Below, piece by piece: positions 48,371 through 60,400 of a stretch of 64,000 bases of DNA. The notes under the pieces are model-generated. The model searched no databases and had not been told where the DNA came from. It worked only from the letters and a program-made list of their open reading frames with translations. The stretch is from Haematococcus lacustris (taxonomy: Eukaryota > Chlorophyta > Chlorophyceae > Chlamydomonadales > Haematococcaceae): contig JASKMD010000012.1 of the NCBI GenBank assembly GCA_030144725.1, positions 2,409,649 through 2,473,648 on the forward strand, in the 5' to 3' direction. Both the position numbers and the translations under genes were made by a program. Within the stretch, counting starts at the first letter, position 1, and each line of letters starts with the position of its first letter.

Positions 48371-49029
48371 TCATTGCAGGGTACCTGCTAGCATGCAGGG
48401 CCCCAGCGTACCCATGGCATCCATGCAGTGCAGCGTCAGCCTATGGCCCAGCCTCCTGCCCCACCTCTGAGTCCCTCACTGGGTCGCTAATGCCCACCAG
48501 CTTCTGACCCCGCACCACGCCTGCCTGCAAAGTGTGATGCTGATGCAGGGTATGACGCTGTGCGCTTGCAATGTGTCACCTCTTGATGTGCGGAAGGGCC
48601 TGGGCCAACTTGGCTTCTAGGCTCCGAGATAAAGCAGTGGATGAGCTAGCACAGGACATCAGTCAGGGTCGGGTTAGGGTTAAGGCGCTGGCATCATACC
48701 AGTGGATGAAATAGCAGGATGGGTGCAGTCCAGCGCCGGGTTGAGACTTAGTCAGGCAAGGGGCTTTGTGGGCCCTTTGCGCGCTGCTGCTGCTGCTACT
48801 GCTGCTGCTGTTCTTTTGAGCCTGTTCCTGCTGCCACTGCTGCTACTGCTGCTGACACTGAAGTAGACACTGCTACTGCTGCCTGAGTGGATGGTGCTGT
48901 GCACTGCCCCCTCACTGCCATTGCTGCCTCATGGCCCACCTGGGCAGCAGGGCTGCCTGGCACCACCTCCACCACTATGACCGCCTGCAGCAGGGAGGTC
49001 GAGGGTTTACTCAGCTGTGCTTATTTCAT
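48371..49029. other. No firmly supported gene; possible further 5' exons
   Basis: A minus-strand segment near 48985-48890 (VIVVEVVPGSPAAQVGHEAA) resembles the ligand-binding part of a PDZ repeat and could be a 5' exon of the unknown gene, but the frame soon hits stops in a CAG-rich stretch (48770-48870). Confidence 0.3.
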
Positions 49030-50029
49030 GGAGGGGGAGGGGGAGGGGGAGGGGGAGGGGGAGGGGGAGGGGGAGGGGGAGGGGAGGGGGAGGGGGAGGG
49101 GGAGGGGGAGGGGGAGGGGGAGGGGGAGGGGGAGGGGGAGGGGGAGGGGGAGGGGGAGGGGGAGGGGGAGGGGGAGGGGGAGGGGGAGGGGGAGGGGGAG
49201 GGGGAGGGGGAGGGGGAGGGGGAGGGGGAGGGGAGGGGGAGGGGGAGGGGGAGGGGGAGGGGGAGGGGAGGGGGAGGGGGAGGGGGAGGGGGAGGGGGAG
49301 GGGGGAGGGGGAGGGGGAGGGGGAGGGGGAGGGGGAGGGGGGGGAGGGGGAGGGGGAGGGGGAGGGGGAGGGGGAGGGGGGAGGGGGAGGGGGAGGGGGA
49401 GGGGGAGGGGGAGGGGGAGGGGGAGGGGGAGGGGGAGGGGGAGGGGGAGGGGGGAGGGGGAGGGGGAGGGGGAGGGGGAGGGGGAGGGGGAGGGGGAGGG
49501 GGAGGGGGAGGGGGAGGGGGAGGGGGAGGGGGAGGGGGAGGGGGAGGGGGAGGGGGAGGGGGAGGGGGAGGGGGAGGGGGAGGGGGAGGGGGAGGGGGAG
49601 GGGGAGGGGGAGGGGGAGGGGGAGGGGGAGGGGGAGGGGGAGGGGGAGGGGGAGGGGGAGGGGGAGGGGGAGGGGGAGGGGGAGGGGGAGGGGGAGGGGG
49701 AGGGGGAGGGGGAGGGGGAGGGGGAGGGGGAGGGGGAGGGGGAGGGGGAGGGGGAGGGGGAGGGGGAGGGGGAGGGGGAGGGGGAGGGGGAGGGGGAGGG
49801 GGAGGGGGAGGGGGGAGGGGGAGGGGGAGGGGGGAGGGGGGGAGGGGGAGGGGGAGGGGGAGGGGAGGGGGAGGGGAGGGGGAGGGGGAGGGGGAGGGGG
49901 AGGGGGAGGGGGAGGGGGGGAGGGGAGGGGGAGGGGGGAGGGGGAGGGGGAGGGGGAGGGGGAGGGGGGAGGGGGAGGGGGAGGGGGAGGGGGAGGGGGA
50001 GGGGGAGGGGGAGGGGGAGGGGAGGGGGA
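49030..50029 (+). repeat. (GGGGGA)n array, about 1 kb
   Basis: Nearly pure GGGGGA/GGGGA units with occasional GGGGGGA. The plus strand is uninterrupted purine and a G-quadruplex and triplex former. Long GE, GR and poly-G/poly-P ORFs here are artefacts. Confidence 0.97.
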
Positions 50030-50065
50030 AGCCTCGCATCCTTCAGGTCAGAAACTTGCTTGGGG

Positions 50066-51051
50066 CTAATGCCCCCGTCTGAGTATCACGCACGCATTGA
50101 TTGTAGGCGATGGAGGAGGAGGGGGGTTAATTGCCTGCCTACCTGACCCTTGCCTTCTGGAATGACCTCCAACCTCACAGTTTGCTCCACTAATCGCGAG
50201 GCCAGCCAAACACTGGGCATGCAGCACACCAGCCACTACGGCGGTGTCAGCTCAATGTCGTTCGTGCTTGATGAACCTTCCTGAATTGGTGGTGGTGTTC
50301 CTGCTGCTGCTCCCACCGCTACTGCTGTGCCGCTGACCATCAACACCAGCCGTCAGCAAATGCAGTCAAGGCCCAGGCAGGGGTTCAGCTGAAGTCATGC
50401 GGCTGCTGCCCAAACCTTCGTTCCTGCTGGTTGTTGAGTGGGGCCAAAACCTACGACATGGTTGGCTCTGACCTGAGGGGGCGTGACACTTCCGAGGTCG
50501 TGGCGTTTTGCACAGCCGGAGTGAGGTGTCTTGACCATAAGAACTGGTGTCGTCGAGGGATCGAATGAGGGGTTACTGCCTTGCAGCGCAGCACAGAGTG
50601 GGACGGGACGCACTGTAGCGCCATCTTCCAAATGCGCGTTTCTTAGAGGCGGGCGGATCTCGGCAATCTGCGAACCTATGTGGCTGTTCAGTCCGATGAC
50701 TGGTTGATGTGCAGCTCCAATGTATCAGAGCGTCTGCTGCAGGCGTCACATACATACATGCAGGCGTCACGGCATTTTCTATCAGCTCATGCAGACGTCG
50801 AAGCGCTTGTGCAACCTCATTACTTCTGCGTGCACAACAGTGTCCCTGAGACCGCGGGTGCCTACCCCCTGCATCAATGCCTGGCTCCCCAAGGCGCAAT
50901 TTGCCAGTTCAATGGTCAGCCCCCTTGTCCCTCACTAGGGCCTCCATTTGAGCCGGGCCAGTAGTGGCCACTAGCAGCCACTAGCGAGAATACACTAGTG
51001 GGCAGTAGTGGCCCGACTCAAATAGTGTTATTGGGCTGTGTGGAGTATACC
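50066..51051 (+). repeat. Tandem segmental duplication, copy 1
   Basis: CTAATGCCCCCGTCTGAG onward matches 53440-53692 and then, after about 340 bp missing from copy 2, 50650-51051 matches 53702-53995. Copy 1 continues across the element B insertion at 53419-53438. It contains a palindrome at 50947-51022 (arms about 25 bp around ATTTGAG..GGGCC..GTAGTGG). No gene supported. Confidence 0.9.
51045..51051. repeat. Target-site duplication, left side of element B
   Basis: GTATACC, repeated exactly at 53412-53418 and present once at the empty site 53989-53995. Confidence 0.9.
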
Positions 51052-53411
51052 TCAGGCGGCCCCAACATGGGGTTGGTAATGTTCATGCAGATTCTCTCTC
51101 AATACTGCACCGTTTTCAATAGCGTTTAGCACATTGGCAGCCACGAGTTAGTCCGCGTAATCTGACCATCAGCGCTAGCCATTGGAGTCTTTGCTCGTGT
51201 ACTGCTACATGTGCCCGCGAACAAATCACAGCGGCGAGACGGGTCTCCTTGGCACGGTGAGCCACATCGCAGGGAACCCATCTACCTTGCGTAGTGAGCT
51301 GGTTGTGCACAAATGGAATGTCCGGCTGACACCCAACGCGATGCCTGCCGGGCGTGCAGGGCACCTAGACGGGGCCGGTGAAGGTCACCCCGGCCATTGG
51401 CCATGCCAATCCGTGCCAGGCCTGCGCATCGCACCACGCCCTAGTGGAGGATAGCGAAGGCTATCGCGGTAACTCGCGCGCGCTAAAACTCGCGTTTTAG
51501 GCTGAAGCCTTGTCCCAGTACACCGCCCGCCATTCCCGCGGACTGTGAACATGGTCGCTCGCTGCAGCCTGGGGCTCAACGGGGTGCCACCGTACGTGGG
51601 TCGCAGGTCGAAGCGCAAGATTCCCTGGGTTGGGTCGGGACCCCTCATGGCCCGGGCCCTTACTGACACCTGGCGCGAGACCTGCCTAACCCTGCCTCCA
51701 AGCATGCACAGCATCTCACTGAGGTGTCAGCAGCACCGTGCGTGGACTTTGTTTCACTACCGTGCACTCTGCTGAAGTCTTTACCCCATACTTCCGGGGC
51801 TTCTGCCAAGACCATAAACTTTTCGGCCAGTGGTCCTTTACGCCTGCTTCCACCTGTGTCGGATAGCTGGGCGAGTCTACATTCCGGGATGCATCTCCGG
51901 GCATGCTCCATCACCTTGTGTGTTACATACAATGGCAATATGTGACAGAGGGTTAATGTGGCATGGAGCGGTCTCATCACAGGGGGTGATTGGCGGCGTC
52001 CTTGGGTGCTTCCCCAACGGGTTGGACCATGTGGTGCCGCTGGGCGCCCTCATCGCTACATTTCTCGCACTCTGCGCGAAGTTGATACCGAAAATTGCGA
52101 TGAGCCCTCCTGGACCCCGACGTCGCGCTGCCCTGGCGCACCATAAAGCGATACGTGCCAAGCTGGTAAGTAGTGGCAATGGCAGTGGCGGACACCCCCA
52201 TATGGCTCGGTAGCATGGCGCACTGCGATGGCCTACTCCGCAGTACTGCGAGGCTGCCTCCATGGTGCGAACTTTGCTACGGACGCCACGGAGCGCCTCG
52301 CCACCCTGCTCTTGTAGGTGGGTCGCTGCTTGTTTGCGCTATCTCAAGTTTCGACCTGGTGGCGGGCGGTGTACTGGGACAAGGCTTCAGTCTAAAACGC
52401 GAGTTTTAGCGCGCGCGAGTTACCGCGATAGCCTTCGCTATCCTCCACTAGGGCGTGGTGCGATGCGCAGGCCTGGCACGGATTGGCATGGCCAATGGCC
52501 GGGGTGACCTGAAGCATAATCTATCTTCGCTTCTCGCCGAACACATCATTTGGGTCGGCGCACACGAAGGTAGCACCGGCGCACCGGGGTACACCCCCCC
52601 CCCCCCCCTCCACTGTGCCCTTCACTGTGTTGCACCCGTTGCACCTAGAGGAAAAGCGACATAGAATTGTTGTTCCTTACTCATTGGCGGATCTCTTGAA
52701 ACAAACCGCAAAACCAACAACACAGGCCTCTATGAGTTTGACATCTTCAAAGTTACATCATGGTCACCAGGCAGAAATAAGGCCACGGGGCTGTGGGGTG
52801 GCAGTTGAGCTATGAAACTTTGCACGCAGGTGGATGGCATGTAGGGGAGTGTAACTCTCAAAGGAGCCGAGTCCAAAATCGGTCATGGTGTGGAGTTGGG
52901 CGACTGACTGCATGGCCCTGGTCCTGAGATCGGCTAAGGGAGTTGGGGGTCACAGACCAAAGTGAGCTTTTGGCTTATCTGAGTATGAGCGTTTGTAACA
53001 CTGTCGTAGATGAGCTTAAGTAGCATGTTGTAAGTCCAAATGGTCGAGCTGTGGCATTGCCCTCCAGGTATGGGGGGGAGGTGGGCTCATTGCCACATCC
53101 TCGCTACCGCTTTCCGATCCGACTGCTGCCGCCGACGCGCATGCTCATGTAGAGCAGCCTACGCGACGCGGGAGTTTGAAGCGACGACTGCATGCTCCGC
53201 AATGGCTCAAATTTGAATCACCAACTTTGATGCTTTGTTGTGCACGGCCTACTGACTGCATAATTATTCTGGATGGGTGAAAGGTAGCTGGCTGGGTTGG
53301 CTACATTGTGAGCCAAGTAGCATAACATTTGGCGTAGTGAGTGCAGAGTTACAGCCGTCCTACTACCAGGGGTCGGTTTCCTGTCATTTTTTGAATGTTG
53401 GGGCCGCCTGA
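51052..53411 (+). mobile_element. DNA transposon element B (7-bp TSD family)
   Basis: Starts TCAGGCGGCCCCAAC and ends GTTGGGGCCGCCTGA, a perfect 14-15 bp inverted repeat, with the duplication GTATACC on both sides and the unoccupied sequence in the neighbouring duplicate at 53989-53995. The outer parts match element A in inverse orientation. The inner part (52775-53118) is unrelated to A's coding region and shows no ORF of note. B is therefore a non-autonomous member, further interrupted by the 1127-bp element. Confidence 0.88.
51383..52509 (+). mobile_element. 1127-bp transposon with ~150-bp TIRs, nested in element B
   Basis: Ends GGTCACCCCGGCC and GGCCGGGGTGACC. The terminal inverted repeats run about 150 bp (51383-51532 against 52360-52509) with one mismatch noticed (GGCTGAAG versus the complement of CTTCAGTC). 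TGAA flanks both sides (51379-51382, 52510-52513). Element A has the uninterrupted site (GGGTGAAGCATAATC, minus strand, about 24220-24206), proving insertion with a 4-bp duplication. The interior holds only short ORFs without recognised domains, so it is non-autonomous or the coding part is decayed. The 275-bp MITE in unit X is a deletion derivative. Confidence 0.87.
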
Positions 53412-53418
53412 GTATACC
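53412..53418. repeat. Target-site duplication, right side of element B
   Basis: GTATACC, identical to 51045-51051. Confidence 0.9.
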
Positions 53419-53439
53419 CAGTGCACATGGACATGGGGA

Positions 53440-54015
53440 CTAATGCCCCCGTCTGAGTATCACGCACGCATTGATTGTAGGCGATGGAGGAGGAGGGGGG
53501 TTAATTGCCTGCCTACCTGACCCTTGCCTTCTGGAATGACCTCCAACCTCACAGTTTGCTCCACTAATCGCGAGGCCAGCCAAACACTGGGCATGCAGCA
53601 CACCAGCCACTACGGCGGTGTCAGCTCAATGTCGTTCGTGCTTGATGAACCTTCCTGAATTGGTGGTGGTGTTCCTGCTGCTGCTCCCACCGGCAGGCGG
53701 GAGGCGGGCGGATCTCGGCAATCTGCGAACCTATGTGGCTGTTCAGTCCGATGACTGGTTGATGTGCAGCTCCAATGTATCAGAGCGTCTGCTGCAGGCG
53801 TCACATACATACATGCAGGCGTCACGGCATTTTCTATCAGCTCATGCAGACGTCGAAGCGCTTGTGCAACCTCATTACTTCTGCGTGCACAACATTGTCC
53901 CTGAGACCGCGGGTGACTACCCCCTGCATGAAGCGGCGACTAGCGGGCAATAGTAGCCCGACTCAAAAGGTGTTATTGGCTGTGTGGAGTATACCCAGTG
54001 CACATGGACATGGTG
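53440..54015 (+). repeat. Tandem segmental duplication, copy 2 (carries empty site)
   Basis: Second copy of 50066-51051 lacking about 340 bp and lacking element B. The sequence GTGTGGAGTATACCCAGTG at 53982 on is the pre-insertion state. Confidence 0.9.
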
Positions 54016-54432
54016 CATGAGTGCCTACCACCTCAAGCATTGCCTGACCCCCGAGGGCTATTGTGTATAGTTGGCATGACAAAACATGCACTTATTGCAA
54101 GCTGATGACAGCTCAAGAAGGGGGCACATACTACTGTGCCACAGCAGGCTGCTGCTGGGCCTTGGGTGGCTTGTCTCGCAGCCGCTTGTAGCCCAGGCCA
54201 GGGTACTCCCTGATTACTATATAGCCGCATTACTACCACATATTCAAACTACGGGGCACCCTTGACAGCTAAAGCCAGGGCCACGAAAGCATGCAGTATG
54301 GAATGTAGCATTCAACGTGTTTCTTCTCAAATGTATTGTAAATGGTGTTCCAACATTTGTCAGTTGTATTGCTCCTCGGGTTTAAGTCATGTATTTGCAC
54401 AGTGGTCACAACATATCCACAACATGACATTG
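54016..54432. other. No supported gene; 3' flank of CTL gene
   Basis: AT-richer sequence downstream of the CTL stop codon; probably its 3' UTR and intergenic DNA. No clear TGTAA-type polyadenylation signal was found on the minus strand close to the stop. Confidence 0.4.
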
Positions 54433-57400
54433 TTAATGCCCAATGGGCTTGGCTGTCTCAGAATGCTTGCCATTCCCCGCCCCTTGAGCCGAAGCGTCCG
54501 ACCCCATGATCTCCATTAACAGGGGAGGGGCGTACTTTGGGTTGCCGTTGCTCTCGCAATCCTCACAAAAGGCCAGCATGATAGTGTCAATGGCCATCTC
54601 GTACACCGAGAAGAAAAGCTCCGCCACGGCGAACCCGGTGATGATGGAGATTGCAATGGGCAGGATGGGACTGCAGACACAGCAATGCTGGCCGTTGGGA
54701 ACTGGAGCAGCCACAGGTGATGGATGCCATGTCTAGGCACAGTCAGCAGCAAGCAAGCAGCCACAGGTGATGGGTGCCATCTCTAACCCCATGCTATGCA
54801 GTTGAAATGATATGATAAACACATGTGACACAACTAACACCATGCTGTTGTTGCGCCCCAAGCTTACCTTGACAGGGTGGTGTCTGGGTACGCATTGGAG
54901 TCCGTATAGTAGGGCACCTGCAGGCATTGCAGAACCATGCATGCATCTCACACACTGCAGCAGTGTTGAGCACAGCTGACAGAGCAAGGGCAGTGAGCAG
55001 AGGCATGGACACATCACCTGAGACATTGCAAAGGCAATGATGCCACATGTGGCAGCCACTGCCACTTTTCCCAGGAAAATCAGGATGCTGCCAATGAAGT
55101 TGACTGCAGCGATGCGTAACACATTCTGCACGGCAAGGACAACACAGCTGTGAACGTTGCCTGTTCAGGCAGAGTGTGAATGCAAGCTGTTTATCTTCAA
55201 CTTAGCATGTGCCTTGCACTGGGAGGGAAGGGACTCACCGTGACGATGAGGGACACTGCCCGGCCCGCTGACACGCAATAGGAGGTGCCCTTCACCGCCA
55301 CCATGATGTATGCGTTGCGGTTGATGAAGGCAACAATCTTCTCCAGGCACCACATGATGCACTGGAAGGGTGTGGGCAGCATTGCATGCCAATCAACATT
55401 GCACTGGAAGGGTGTGGGCAGCATTGCATGCCCTTGATCACACAATGCTTGTTGCACTTGGGAAGCTGCTGATGGACCTGGACTCAGTGGACAATTCAAA
55501 GCACAGGATCTCAATCCTGGATCAGGACTTACTTTGCAGCAACACATTGCCCACTGCGCAATAGCATTGCCCGCCTGCATGTCAAACAACGGCCACAGTT
55601 GCAGTCAGCAGGGCCTCACACCACCATGGTGACCATACAAGGCTCATGCCCTTGTATACCTGGAGCTCCTTTGTTTTCCTGTCCAAGTAGTCCAGTATGA
55701 AGCTGCAGGTGCAAGTACACCATGCTATAACTCAGCTCACGTTGCCCAGACTGGGCAATGCAATGCTCCCTTTCAGGACCTGGGATGGTGGCTAGACCCA
55801 GATGTTACACTTGTGGCTGCTGTAAGGATCAGCTGGCTTAATCAGCGGGCTGGAGCTACATGCATTGCTGTCAGTCACTGATTTTTGTCAGCCCCACCGA
55901 ATGAGTTGAATGATGGCAATGATGATTGAGCCAAAAGCCACGGACCCCAAGTGGTACACCACTGTGTTCTTCAGCGCTGTCAAAACAGGCAGGGCTGGCA
56001 TGTTCATGCTGTCTCCATGCGCAAAATAATATGATGCAATGGCACCTGCAGTCAAGCAGTTGTGAGGGCAAGCATGCGGTAGGTGACGTGACCCTGGCGA
56101 TTGCTAGAGTTTGCATGTCACATGTGTGACAAGGCTGGCTACATCACGTCAACAAGCGGACCGGGCTGGGTTGGGCATGCAGAGGGGCATGCTCCCACAT
56201 GGCTTCACCCACCCCTAGACCTCTGCATAGCAATATGTGTCACTTGCCGCTGTGTGGTCCTATTGGTTACCACCAGCACTGCTGCAGCACAGCCTAGAGG
56301 CACTCAAGTAGGGGGCCTTACCTGCCACAGTGACATGGGTGGCGCCGATGATGAACTGGTTTGTCCAAAGCAGACCAAAGAAATGGTACCTGCAGGCTCA
56401 AAGGAGTAGGCAGTGGCTGGATGTGCAATGTGGAAATAAGAAATGCAGCAGACAAGTCACTATTTGTGCCTGTCATGTTGGCGCTCCGCTACGCCATTTG
56501 TCGCTCCGCTACGCCGCACTGTAAGCTGTCTCCGCTGACGACTCCGCTGAGGTCTCCCCTGCAGGTCCCAACTGTCAGCAGCTAACCAGCAGCTACGGAC
56601 GTGTCCTCAAATGGTACGGCTGTCAAAGGACGGACACGCGCACAGTGTGACAGCGGACACTATGAAAAGGCTCTGTTTGCCACAGATCGCCATCTTAGTT
56701 GGAGCGGGCGTGGCGGCCTGCTCTGATTACCGCTCGGGCCCCAAGCTGCAACCGCGGGTTAAGGTAAGCACCGTCTCACAGCAGCAGCCCCGCACTATAG
56801 CAGCAGCCCCGCACTATAGCAGCAGCCCCGCACTATAGCAGCAGCCCCGCACTATAGCAGCAGCCCCGCAACAATTGCTTGTGCTTGTGTTCGCAGATCG
56901 ACGCGCTAATTCGTGACCGCGCAATTCGTAAACAATGGTACACGGCCCCGTAGAATGGCAAACGGCCAGGCCTCTCTGAAAGGTAAGCCCCTTGCCCTGG
57001 TTGCCCCGCACACAGCCCCGCACTTGTTGTCCAACACACCCTGGTTGCCCCGCACTCTAAGCAAGCCCCGCACTTGTTGTCCAACACACCCTGGTTGCCC
57101 CGCACTCTAAGCAAGCCCCGCACTTGTTGTCCAACACACCCTGGTTGCCCCGCACTCTAAGCAAGCCCCGCACTTGTTGTCCAACACACCCTGGTTGCCC
57201 CGCACTCTAAGCAAGCCCCGCACTTGTTGTCCAACACACCCTGGTTGCCCCGCACTCTAAGCAAGCCCCGCACTTGTTGTCCAACACACCCTGGTTGCCC
57301 CGCACATTGCCCCGCACACTAAACATCGCACACAGCCCCCACAAGTTGCCCTTGTTGCAATTGTTGCCCCGCACACTAAGCATATGTCGTGGCCCTATGT

Positions 57401-60400
57401 GCTTGCAGGTATCGCCAAAAGCAGCAGCGATGAATAAACCTGCAGCAATAATGGAGCTTCCTCGTGGAGCTCCATCACTACCCGAGCCCTAGAGCCATGG
57501 CTCACTCTAGGGCTCCTAGCTAGTTCACTAGTGTTTGCTAGTGCAACGGGCTGGTAGCCATGTAAGCGTAAAGCTGTTAGTTTTGATGAGGTGCCCAGTG
57601 GTCGGGGGGTTTGCCCCCGGAACGTGCCACCGGGATGGGGTTTGTGGTCATCAAGGGTGCGACCGAGGATGCTACAACTAGTAGCGGAGTGAGATTACCC
57701 ACAGGCCGACATGTTGTTCCTTGTTGAATGAGTTTTGTTGGCCTGGATGTGCAATGTGTGTTGTAATGGATGTTGTAATGTGTGAACGTGAGGGTGAATA
57801 CAACAGGATGTTGCAATGTGTGAAGATCCCACTTACAGGAATGCGTATTGAAGCTCATTGTTCCAGTCGTAGCTCAGGCGGCAGTCAGGGTCTGCCGCAC
57901 AGGCAGAGACCATGTCATCCCTGCTGCACAACACCGCAGGGCCTTAGAAGTGACTGCCTGAACCTATCATACGCAGCCTGCTGCAAACACCTTCACAAGT
58001 GAGCACCACCCTCCTCCAGCACAGGCAGCAATTGCCAGCCTGCTCACCTCGTGACATTAGCATAGCAGGTGGTGTTGGCAGCACTGGGTGCAGTCGGTGC
58101 CAGGCTGCTGGCAGTGATGTTGCCCATTGAGGTGAAGGAGAAAGAGGTAGAGTTGCCAGCACTGGGTGGGCGGCAGTGAGCTGATAAGTCACCAGCTGAG
58201 TAGAGCAACGCAGTGACAGCAATCCAGTAGATCACAAGCCCAACCTGCAAATGGGCATGTGAATAACTGGGCCTGAGAAGAAGCGGGTGTTTGAAAGCCA
58301 TAAGCCAGCAACTCTACAGCCTTGAGCCAGCAAGCCTGCCGCCATCGCATCTTATCTCACCTCAAATACAAAGGGCAGCAGCGGGAAGAACATGATGGAG
58401 GGCATGGCACCAATGGCCTGACTGGCCACCTGCACGAGGGCAGCAGGTGGTGATCAGCCGGCAGCACTGAGAACTGGCCCTCGGGGTCGTGTTTTGCTTG
58501 CTTGGTATAACCGAGCAACAGAAGCAGAAGCCTCAGTGATAATATACAACTGCTGCCAGGGTATGCATGCCTGGTATGCATGCTGTTGTTGCCTGACCCC
58601 TGCAGATGGTACAAGTCACCCCACCTTGATGCACGCCACAGCTATCCTGACCCGGCTGATCATGAGAAGGGTGAGGAGAAGGATCAGGGCAGCCACGACG
58701 CCAATGCCAATCCCAATGTAGCGCCACTGGGTCTGCTCCAGCTCGATGGGGCTGGATGCTGGCGGTAGTTTGTTCATTGCGTCCTGTGTGAAGGAGAGCA
58801 CGCCAAGACAGGCTTCATGGGCGGCATCGTGATGCAAACCCATGGGGTCACAGCAAGCCCTGTACCCACACTGCCTGGCTGATCAGGAAGGTGGGTGGGA
58901 ATGTTGGTGTTGCCATACCTGGGCTAGTGCAATTTTCCCCAAGTCCCCAGACAGTGCAAAGCTGTACAAGGTGAGGCCCGCCAGTGCCACGTTCACTGCC
59001 AGGATGGTGAGCCAAGCCATGAGGCCTGCCAGGAAGCGCAGGATCAGAAGCCACAGCTGCAGCAACACAGAAGCAGTACAAAGTTTGGACATTGCTGGTC
59101 AATCGACCTGCACAGCAGCCCTGGCTGCACATTGCAGGTTGCTGCAAGCAGGAAACGAGCCCCACCAGCAGGTTGCGATGCAAGAGGGACCTACCAGTGA
59201 TAGGACGACGCCCCCAACCAGGCCTGCCACAACAATGATCAAGATGCCCTTGCTGATATCTGCCACATAGCGGGTCCAGCGCTGACTGAGATTGTTATAG
59301 CTATCCTTGAATGCACTGCTGCTGCTGCCGCCAACCACTGCGCCCGTAACAGAACTGACCGCTGAGGAGCCCCAGGCGTCAGGGATGACTGGGAAACATC
59401 TGCGCACCACAGCAGGCACCATGCTTGCCACCTGCTCCGGCACCCATGTCTTTGTCACACACCCTGGGAGAGAGCAAGCAGAGTGCGTCTCCTACCTGTG
59501 GAAGTACTCCACTGTCTCTGCCCACACTGGGTAGCAGGGGCCGCTGCCTGGCAGCTGGCTGCGCAGCTGGTAGTATCTGCCTGACACACTGCTGCTGGCA
59601 GTGATGTTGTAGCTAGACAGCAGGGTGTTGGCCCACCCCTGGTTGCTGCCTTGCAGTCTCTGTGTTGACAGGCAGCATTGGGTGTGATCAGAGGTTGACA
59701 GTACAAAACTGCACTAGAAGCGAGCAGCCACCTACGCACCGAGATAAGAAATGCAGCAGACAAGTCACTATTTGTGCCTGTCATGTTGGCCATGTTGTCA
59801 AACCACTGTACTCCGTAATCTGGCACCCCAGGGAGTTTCCCATATAGGCTGTCCGTTGCAAACTTGTAGTAGGGGCACCTGAAGCAGAAACGACCAGCAA
59901 GGTGGGCAAGCTGAACAACCGGCCCTGGCCTTGCATACTGCTTTTTCAACCTCTGTGACAGCAGTGCCCAGACAGTGCACTGACCTGTAGGTTTGCCCAG
60001 AGGTGCAAGGTAGGGACGAGGAATTGCACACTGCGCTGATGCTGGGGCAGCTGGGCAAACAAATGGACTTGGCAAATGGGATACTACTGGCGGAAAGCAG
60101 GTCCAGGGGGTTGAGGTAGTAAATGTTACGGTGTTCACTTAGATCAAAGGTTGCGTTCTTGAAGGTAGTGGATGAGCCACACGTCATGCCAAAGGAATCA
60201 ATGCCATACGTGAGTCTCTTTGCATCACCTAATCAGGGCAAGAAATACTACATTATGAGTGGCCAGAACAGCAGCAGCAAAACAGTGCCTACAACATGCA
60301 GGAGCTATGAAGGAGCTCACCTTGCTTGGCTGCAATGCCACACACTACAAACATGCCTGCCCAAAAGGCTATGAACAATACAAGACACAGCACATCTCTG

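Larger units (their letters stand above)
56434..57740. mobile_element. 1.3-kb insertion in a CTL intron carrying a copied CTL exon fragment
   Basis: The 16-bp sequence CTGGATGTGCAATGTG occurs at both edges (56418-56433 and 57741-57756), as a long target duplication or a recombination footprint. Just inside the left edge, 56437-56481 repeats about 46 bp of the CTL exon at 59745-59790 in the same orientation. The insert also contains a small spliced ORF, two minisatellites, a perfect 11-bp inverted repeat (GAGCCCTAGAG/CTCTAGGGCTC, 57484-57515) and the dispersed repeat at 57569. Class unknown. Confidence 0.55.

Noticed and set aside
48887..50146. 419-codon Gly/Glu/Arg ORF and the opposite poly-Pro ORF
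   Set aside because: Artefacts of the (GGGGGA)n array.
57015..57305. Possible CRISPR-like array
   Set aside because: The 50-bp units are contiguous, whole-unit repeats with no variable spacers, in a eukaryotic intron.
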